Origin: Jacaranda mimosifolia
Lineage: Eukaryota > Streptophyta > Magnoliopsida > Lamiales > Bignoniaceae
Length of the DNA: 64,000 nucleotides
Direction: 5' to 3'
Assembly: GCA_018894105.1 (NCBI GenBank)
Contig: CM032129.1
Location: 14,887,968-14,951,967, forward strand
Shown in pieces: positions 57,552 to 64,000 of the stretch. Under the pieces are notes generated by a model that ran no database searches, had not been told where the DNA came from, and saw nothing but the letters and a program-made list of their open reading frames with translations. Made by a program: the position numbers and the translations under genes. Numbering within the stretch: position 1 is the first letter of the stretch; every line of letters begins with the position of its first letter.

Positions 57552-57899
57552 AATGGGGGTATCAGAATTACCTGAAGTGGTGGATGAACCATCCCCTGAA
57601 GATAGTAATCGGTCTTGTGCCAGAGTAGTAGATATATTTTTACTCTGATTGGTATGTCTCCTAGAATAAACACAGAGCTCTGAGGTAGGTTTAATGTGTT
57701 CCTGTCCTAGTATATCTCCCCCTGTTTGTGAATCTTATGTTTGACATAGGAGGATTAGTACTTTTCTTTTGCTGATTATTAGTTTCTTAACCAGTATAGG
57801 GGAGTAAAAAAATGTTAGGCAGAGGAGTTGAAGTTTCTCAAAACTGATCTTCATTTCCTATCTCCCCTTGAAGGCAGTTTTTTCTGAAATATGGTTGGT

Positions 57900-58620
57900 T
57901 TTCAACAAAGGAAACATCCATATTTATAAAAAACTTTTTTGTTTCAGGATTATAACACTTATACCCCTTTCTATTTGGTGCATATCCAATAAATACACAC
58001 TTTTCTCTCTAGGATCAAGTTTAGAATGACGTCTACTAGGTATGTGGACAAAGGCAGTGTACTCGAAAACTTTTAATAGTAAATCAGAAAAAAGCCTGCA
58101 TTCAGGAAAATACCTTTTAAAACACTCTAAAGGAGTTGTATATTTTAACACACGAGTGGGCATCCTATTTATTAAGTAGCATGTTGTTAAACTTGCATCC
58201 CCCCATAAGAATTTTGGTATATTCATTGAAAACATAATAGCATGAGCAACTTCAAGTAAGTGCTCATTTTTTCTTTCTGAAATCCCATTTTGTTGAGGAG
58301 CGTCACTACAAATAGATTGGTGTTGAATCGCTTTCTCCTTTAAAAATTCCCTAACAATTGATTAAAATATTCTCTTCCATTACCAGAATGAAGAATCTTT
58401 ATTTTGGTCTGAAATTGAGTTTCAACCATATGAAGAAAATTCTTAAAAAATCTTTTAACTTCAGATTTATCATTCATCAAGCATATCCAACATAGACGAG
58501 TGTGATCATCTATAAAAGTTACAAACTATTTTTTTCCCGAGTATGTGGTAAATCTTGAAGGTCCCCACACATCACTATGGATTAAATTGATTGGTTTTGA
58601 AGCACAATATGGTTTTGGAT
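57900..58620 (-). pseudogene. Copia integrase
   Basis: Reverse strand: CESCLLSKSHSSTYNPKPY, HSDVWGPSRFTTYSGKK (first catalytic Asp kept), a stop, FVTFIDDHTRLCWI, LHSGNGREY at about 58380 (the family has SDNGGEY, so the second catalytic Asp is Gly), GISERKNEHL at about 58270, and FSMNIPKFLWGDASLTTCYL with NRMPTRVL. Stop codons and shifts are present. Confidence 0.87.
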
Positions 58621-58625
58621 TATAA

Positions 58626-59230
58626 GTAGAACTATGGCTTTTGGATAACAAGCAACTTTCACATTTAAAAGAAGAATAATCCACACCTTTAAATAAATCT
58701 AGAAACAAGAATTTCAAATATGAAAAACTAGGATGTCCTAATCAAAGATGCCAAGTCATAATTTTTTCACGAACAGAAAGAGAACTCATACTAGTACCAA
58801 AGCCTTGAACTTGTTTATTTTGGAGAAAGTTGTCATCAAAGTAGTAAAGGCCATCTACCATTCTAGCACTGCCAATCATCATCCCTATGCTCAAGTCCTA
58901 GAATTCACAACAAGAATTAGAGAAAACAACACGGCAATTAGAATCTTTAGATAGTTGACTCGCTGATGATAGGTTACATGCAAGATTAGAAACATGTAGA
59001 ACAGATTTTAAGATTATGTTTTCTGAGATTTTTACAGATCCTTTCCCTGTAGTGGGTGAGAAATTTCCATCTGCAATTCTGACCATTTTATCAATAGAAC
59101 ACAGTGAGCATGAAAGGAAAAGATGGGGATGACTTGTCATGTGGTTTGAAGCACCAGAATCAATGATCCAAGGTGTTGAAATAGAATAGGACGAGAAAAC
59201 ACTAGACTCTACCTGTTTGAGCTAGAGAAC
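58626..59230 (-). pseudogene. Copia protease and pre-integrase region
   Basis: WIIDSGASNHMTSHPHLF (about 59170–59117) holds the DSG active site. VRIADGNFSPTTGKGSVKI and LHVSNLACNLSSASQL follow, then the LGHPSFSYLKFLF pre-integrase block near 58730. One stop near 58898 and another near 58740 interrupt it. Confidence 0.87.
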
Positions 59231-59329
59231 CACTAGGAGTACTAGATAGAGAATCGGTCTTAAGCAGCCTTAAAAGTTGATCTATCTGCTCTTTACTGAG
59301 AGGGACTAAATTAGCTTCATTTGCTTGAG

Positions 59330-60243
59330 CAATTTTGTCTCTAGTTTTGTTGCTCTTCCATCCAGCAGGTTTGCCATGAATCTTCCAACAAGTCTTTACT
59401 GTAGTACGAGGTTTATTACATACATCACACCATACCAGTGGCTTGACCTCTCCTCTACGCTAGCTGTTTGCAGTTTCACGTGTGTGTGCTGTTTGACTAA
59501 CATTTGCATCTGTTGCAACTAGGGCAGAATTTTCAATTGATGCCCCGAACTCCTCCTTACCAATCATAACATTCCTATAGTTTTCCTCCCTTCGTACTTC
59601 TACAAATACTTTCCCGAGTGAAGGTAGAGGACCACGACCAATTATCCTTCCCCTCACTTCATTGAATTCTATATTCAACCCCGCAAGAAACTTATAAATA
59701 CAATTATTCTCTACAGTTTTCCTGTGATGGTCGTAATCGTCCATAGACTTCCATTCATAATCATTGAAGACATCCAAATCCTACCATAACCTTTTCAGGG
59801 TATTGAAATATTTGATGATGTTGTCTCCCCCTTGCTTAATTTCCGGGAGTTTTAGATTCAATTCATACATTTGGGATTGATTACCAAGGTCTGAATACAT
59901 CTGGTTTACGTCATCCCAAAGTTCCTTGGCAGTTAAATAACACATATAATTTGCAGCAATATCTTCATCCATGGAATTGGCAAGCCATGCCATAGCCATG
60001 GAATTTTCTGCATCCCAAGTGGCAAAGGATGAATCCTTCACATCTTGTTTCTTCATGTCACCAGTCAAATACCCAATCTTTCCTCGCCCACGTATATACA
60101 ATCTGATTGATTGAGACCAGCGCATTGTCTCCATTGAGGCGTATGGTGGTTATTTGGACAGAATGGGATTCAAAGTTATGGTGGCTGCGATTTTCAGTCA
60201 CTCTAGAGAAAGAAGGGGCTATGTCATAGGTAAATTCTGACAT
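59330..60243 (-). pseudogene. Copia gag
   Basis: Start codon at 60243 (MSEFTYDIAPS). ITTIRLNGDN is followed by a frame change and MRWSQSIRLYIRGRGKIGYL, WDAENSMAMAWLANSMD, LTAKELWDDVNQMYSDLGNQ and EIKQGGDNIIKYFNTLKRLW, the UBN2-type gag signature. It continues CIYKFLAGLNIEFNEVRGRI to 59460 and ends near a WCDVCNKPRTT…CWKIHGKP knuckle-like segment. Two frame breaks near 60100 and 59780. Confidence 0.88.
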
Positions 60244-60324
60244 TATGGGAGATTAGGTATTTCCTTAAGTCCTAGAATATGCAGAGAAAAAAAGGGTACA
60301 CTGCAGAGTCAGGAAAGAAGTTCA

Positions 60325-60339
60325 TGCGCTGATACCATA
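60325..60339 (-). promoter_or_regulatory. Copia primer binding site
   Basis: On the reverse strand TGGTATCAGCGC lies two bases after the LTR end. The plant copia standard TGGTATCAGAGC pairs with initiator tRNA-Met. Confidence 0.87.
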
Positions 60340-60562
60340 TGGAGGAAGAAATTTATTTTTTTCATATATAAAACTGCTATACAAGTACATGATTTTATAG
60401 GAGTTACAAAGAACTAAAAAAGGAAAATATATACAGCTAAATTTTCCTATTTTACATAGTTGACTAATCCCAAAAAATCAGACATAATTTACAGCAGATC
60501 GATCCCTAAAGATCTGTCATAATACATACCATAATCACCCAAAGATCACTCGGCTTTCTGCA
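60340..60562 (-). repeat. Copia 5' LTR
   Basis: From TGGAGGAAG to TTTCTGCA on the + strand, about 223 bp. The outer end was placed with help from the duplicated copy at about 60824–61046, whose CTTCTTTCTGCA matches CTTCTTTCCACA of the 3' LTR. Confidence 0.7.
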
Positions 60563-61159
60563 TGATTAATTATGATGGTTGTATTGACTGTCACTTGATA
60601 GGGGTTGTGTTGATGATAGGCGGAGCATCAACACAGGGGAGCCTAAGTGCCAAATGAAAATGTGTAATCACAGGAGGGGGGAGATTGTTGGATCTGCTCA
60701 ATTTTTATTTGTTCTCATGATAACCATTTTGCATCCTTATTCTTTGCCTCCTTCCTTTTTGCCATATTTCCATCTTCGTTAATATTGCCGAGTCAGGAAA
60801 GAAGTTCTTGCGCTGATACCATATGGAGAAAGAAATGTATTTTTTTCATATATAAAACTGCTGTACAAGTACATGATTTTATAGGAGCTACAAAGAACTA
60901 AAAAAGGAAAATATATACAGCTAATTTTCCTATTTTACATAGTTGACTAATCCCAAAAAATCAGACATAATTTTCAGCAGATCGATCCCTAAAGATCTGT
61001 CATAATACGTACCATAATCACCAACAGATCACTCTTCTTTCTGCATGATTAATTATGATGGTTGTATTGACTGTCACTTGATAGGGGTTGTGCTGATGAT
61101 AGGCGGAGCATCAACACAGGGGGAGCCTAAGTGCCAAATGAAAATGTGTAATCACAGGA

Positions 61160-61960
61160 GGGGGGAGATTGTTGGATCTGCTCAATTTTCATTTGTTCTC
61201 ATGATAACCATTTTGCATCCTTATTCTTTGCCTCCTTCCTTTTTGCAATATTTCCATCTTCGTTAATATTCCAATTCCGAGACCAACTTGATTCGGGGAT
61301 ATATTTTTGGCAAAAATACCACAGCAACTAGTCATTGCATAATTGTCACTTTTTTTTACTGAATACATCCCTCATTTCCCCACATATATACAACCAGTCT
61401 AGAATATCTTTAGAAGAAAATCAAGGATAGCCGTTACCCTCATTGTGCCTTCAAAGTTTGAGTACCAATCTTGTCTATTTAAGACTTAAGCGCTGAAGAT
61501 TGAACAAGCAAATTATTGAAGTTGAAATATTTAGAATTATTTTATTAGCCTTCTTGAGGTACCCAGTAGGTGAGAAGAGACGGTACTTTTTCAAACATCT
61601 TGTTGTGCGATCACCAGTCTCCTTGCTAGAAGAGTGTTTTTCACAAACTGTACAGGTTTTATTTTGTGTGGTTCACATAGCTAAGTTACTGTTTGGTGTT
61701 TGTTTCTTAATTCCTCTGTATTACTTTTCTTTGAAACTTTTAGCAGAAGCTGCATCTTAGAATCCTGAGTGAAAGTCTAGATGTGCAAGTTGGCTAGTCA
61801 GTCTAAGCAGTATAAACCCTGTCTCTTTATCTTTTTGTCTTTTCTGTGCAATTTTTTGTGGTACTTGAAATTAAAATTACTTATCCAAATCTTTCAAGAT
61901 AAAAAAAGGGTATTTTTGGCCTAGTTCACCTCCTCTTAGCCAATTTTTCTAACAATTTCT
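61160..61960 (+). mobile_element. LTR-like remnant of another copia element
   Basis: GGAGGGGGGAGATTGTTGGA at 61157 looks like a copia polypurine tract joined to a TGTTGG LTR start. It also occurs in the first duplicate at 60673. Downstream AAAAGGGTATTTTTGGCCTA and TTCACCTCCTCTTAGCC near 61908–61942 resemble the end of large copia LTRs. If right, the reverse-strand copia inserted into this older element. No coding part was recognised. Confidence 0.42.
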
Positions 61961-61964
61961 TTCG

Positions 61965-62585
61965 TTCATCTTCCATCCTCTAGAGACAGTATAATCTTTG
62001 ACACTTTGATTCATTTAAGATTGTTGTCTTCCAAGTCTGTTACCAATAAACAAATGGGAGAAGAATGAAGAGAAGCTAAATGCTGAAACAACTGGAATCA
62101 ACCTTGAACAATTTCCCCAATCTACAACTCAAGGAAAAGAAAGAAAACTAACAATGCTTTTATTCAGAATGTGTATGTCGATCCAGTGCAGTTGGAGTTG
62201 TTCGTATACATTGGGAATGGAGTAAAAATTGGGTGTAGTTTGCCTAACTAACTGGCAGGCTGGCATCTAACTGCATGCCACACTGGATAACCTAGCTTAT
62301 CAGAATAAAACCAAGTAATACACATTTAATGCAATACATGAGTTAATGAGGTTAACCCTAGGATAACAAAACTATCATTGACTTATTAAAGTGTTCTGTG
62401 TTTTCTCTTGTCCTTGTAGTTGTAGTTATAAAGGCGACTTGATTTTTTCTCTGCTGAAGTTGTTAGTCTCCTTTGCATGCTCGCTTTTCACTATGGTCCA
62501 CACTTTCCCTTGGTTAAGCCTGTAGTTCCTATTTATTCTCCATGCAGCTCCATCTTTTGTTACTTCTCTGGATTTGCTTGTATCA
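61965..62585. other. No gene recognised
   Basis: Unassigned sequence between the LTR-like remnant and the Ty3/gypsy fragment. It is possibly part of the latter. Confidence 0.35.
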
Positions 62586-62589
62586 ACTA

Positions 62590-64000
62590 CCTCTACCCCC
62601 CTTGTTCTTAAGGATGAAAACGTGGAAATCTCTTCTGCAAGTCGCAGAGGTTCTTGCCGATTATTATCTTCTCAATTTCCTCTTCATGTAGTGCAGGATT
62701 TCAGTAGGATCTAACTTTGACAGTGTGAGTTCCATCTTTGAGAATAATTCTGTGGTCACATCTTGTACTTGGAGATAATACCTTTAGTTCTTCAGGAACC
62801 TCCTGCAGTAGTGTTGTTGTGCTTGACTCCTTTTTGTGAAGGAAGACTACTTGCATCATGGATAATTGGCTAGCTTTCTGCAATAGCTTGTTATCTGCTT
62901 ATTGTTCACCAACTTCATTGTGGCAGGCTGCTTTCCCTTGAGTGGAACCTTCCTTCCATACAGAATTCCATCTTAAGTTCTTTGAAATTCCACTTGATGA
63001 TACTCAGTATTTATCAACCACAGAATCCCTAGAACCAGACTACAACCACCTAGAAATAAAGTCATCAAGTTAGACTTGAACTCTAACCCTTGCATTCTCC
63101 ATGTGAATCAGCTGTGCATCTTATTTCCACCAGCTACAGCCACAGAGAAAGAAGCTGTGGCCTCCAGCTTCCATCCTAACCTTTTAGCCACTTGAAAGTC
63201 CAGAAAATTGATAATGCTTTTTGAATCTGTATCATTGCCTTTCCTTCGCTACTTCCAGTAAGCCTTGTGGTGTTGAAAGCATGAGCTCCAGTTGTGGCAT
63301 TGTCTGATATATGATAATGTTTCCTCCTTGTTATTCAATTACTGTCTCTAACTTGTGTTCATCCTCTTATGTTTGTTAACCTCTTCTTCAGCAACTTCTA
63401 TGATATAAAGTTGCTTTTTCTTGTTGCACTGATGATCTGGTGTGTACTTCTCATCACACCACAAACATATTCCTGCAGACCACTTTTCATCAAATTCTTG
63501 AGGACTCAACTTTGTACCTTGACTGTTAGGCTTGATATAGGTTAAGAATGCCTCAGCATGTGTTAAAGATGAAGTTAGATTATGATTGGATGTGCAGAAG
63601 TTGCTTCTTATATCCTGAGCATAACTTGAGACCTTATGTAAAGGTAGAGTGACCTTAGAAGTCATGGAGTCTGCTGTCTTTCTTAGCTGATTGGCTTGAT
63701 CTTATAACTTAGCAAGCCCAAGAGCTTCCTGTAATGGTTTTTGGCTTAAACATTCACAGTGATATTGATATCTCACTCTTTATTCCCCCTAGAAAACAAC
63801 TAACAGCATAGGACTCATACAGTTCAACATAATTCATGAGTTCATCAAATTTATCCAAATATTCTTGGATAGCCACTCTGCTTAAAGTTGACAAACTTGG
63901 ATATTGGATCTTCAAATAAAAGAAAAGAAAACCTGTAGCTTAAGGCTCCGACAAACTCTTCCCGAAAGCAAACCTGCCAGCTTAACTTAGCAGATGCTGG
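62590..64000 (-). mobile_element. Ty3/gypsy gag–protease–RT fragment, runs off the right edge
   Basis: On the reverse strand from the right edge: gag C-terminus with LSPQEFDEKWSAGICLWCDE and the variant zinc knuckle C-x2-C-x7-H-x-C (about 63500–63425), YIIEVAEEEV, and protease with HAFNTTRLTGSSEG and DSKSIINFLDFQVAKRLGW (about 63220–63165). The family has DSGSTHNFLD, so the Gly of the active site is Lys. RT starts near 62800 with LLQEVPEELKVL and HRIILKDGTHTVKVRSY. It stops being readable near 62590. The gag and protease style suits a non-Tat lineage, possibly a chromovirus. Stops and shifts are present. Confidence 0.78.

Larger units (their letters stand above)
55770..60562 (-). mobile_element. 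Ty1/copia retrotransposon, nearly complete but broken
   Basis: Reverse-strand order: 5' LTR (60340–60562), iMet-type primer site, gag, zinc-knuckle region, protease, integrase, reverse transcriptase, RNase H, polypurine tract, 3' LTR (55770–55871). This is the copia order (integrase before RT). Stops and shifts break each domain. No exact 5-bp target duplication could be matched at the two edges, partly because the right edge was duplicated. Confidence 0.9.
60306..61272. repeat. 484-bp tandem duplication spanning the copia 5' end
   Basis: GAGTCAGGAAAGAAGTTC at 60306 recurs at 60790, and CGTTAATATT at 60777 recurs at 61261, both 484 bp apart. Each copy contains 35 bp of copia internal sequence with the primer site, the 5' LTR, and about 225 bp of flank. 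So the duplication happened after the copia insertion. Confidence 0.93.

Noticed and set aside
55760..60570. Target duplication TGATT or ATTTC for the reverse-strand copia
   Set aside because: TGATT occurs at both edges but is offset by two bases from the LTR end on the left, so it was not called.
60577..61266. 73-codon frame in the second duplicate as a gene
   Set aside because: It spans duplicated transposon flank, is broken in the first copy, and has no known domain.

Overview
The window looks like nuclear DNA from a flowering plant. It is AT-rich, genes are split by GT–AG introns, a plastid-type protease gene and two broken plant kinase genes are present, and most of the rest is plant-type transposable elements (Ty3/gypsy Tat and Athila lineages, Ty1/copia, LINE, CACTA, hAT). 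Nothing bacterial, viral (non-retroelement), organellar or CRISPR-like was seen. The species cannot be named from this sequence.

Layout. 1–8.7 kb: relics of two plant protein kinase genes, an SnRK2-type fragment (about 2.42–2.68 kb) and a five-exon GSK3/shaggy-type pseudogene (4.87–5.90 kb), plus microsatellites and a small inverted-repeat element. 8.7–13.4 kb: old repeats, namely a solo Tat-type LTR, a reverse-strand LINE RNase H relic and a badly decayed Ty1/copia element. 13.4–38.3 kb: a four-deep nest of transposons. A reverse-strand Tat-type Ty3/gypsy fragment was split in its reverse transcriptase by a reverse-strand Athila element (15432–38069, target duplication GCATG). The Athila was entered by a forward-strand Tat-lineage element (17397–33639, target duplication ATTAT). 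That element was entered, inside its integrase, by a CACTA DNA transposon (23604–29054, target duplication ACA). All three duplications can be read directly at both ends. 38.3–43.0 kb: a reverse-strand, transposon-associated gene with a plant-mobile/DUF1985-like front half and a Ulp1 (C48) protease back half, carrying minisatellites. 43.0–46.2 kb: two related non-autonomous hAT elements, the second with a perfect 8-bp target duplication and itself lying between older inverted repeats.

46.2–51.1 kb: the only host gene that looks intact. Three in-phase exons start a protein resembling plant plastid CAAX-type (CPBP/ABI) membrane proteases. The catalytic exons are not found before the window ends, so either intron 3 exceeds 12.9 kb or the gene is truncated. 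51.1–64 kb: that putative intron, holding a GA-rich tract, a nearly complete reverse-strand Ty1/copia element (55770–60562), a 484-bp tandem duplication that copied its 5' LTR, an LTR-like stretch, and a reverse-strand Ty3/gypsy gag–protease–RT fragment running off the right end.

All retroelement and transposase genes seen carry stop codons, frameshifts or altered catalytic residues, so none looks autonomous. No clearly new biological system was found. The strongest observations are the nest with matching target duplications, the CACTA insertion that still shows the integrase frame resuming, an antisense ORF in the Tat element, the Ulp1-like gene with two altered active-site positions, and the intron-retaining GSK3 pseudogene.
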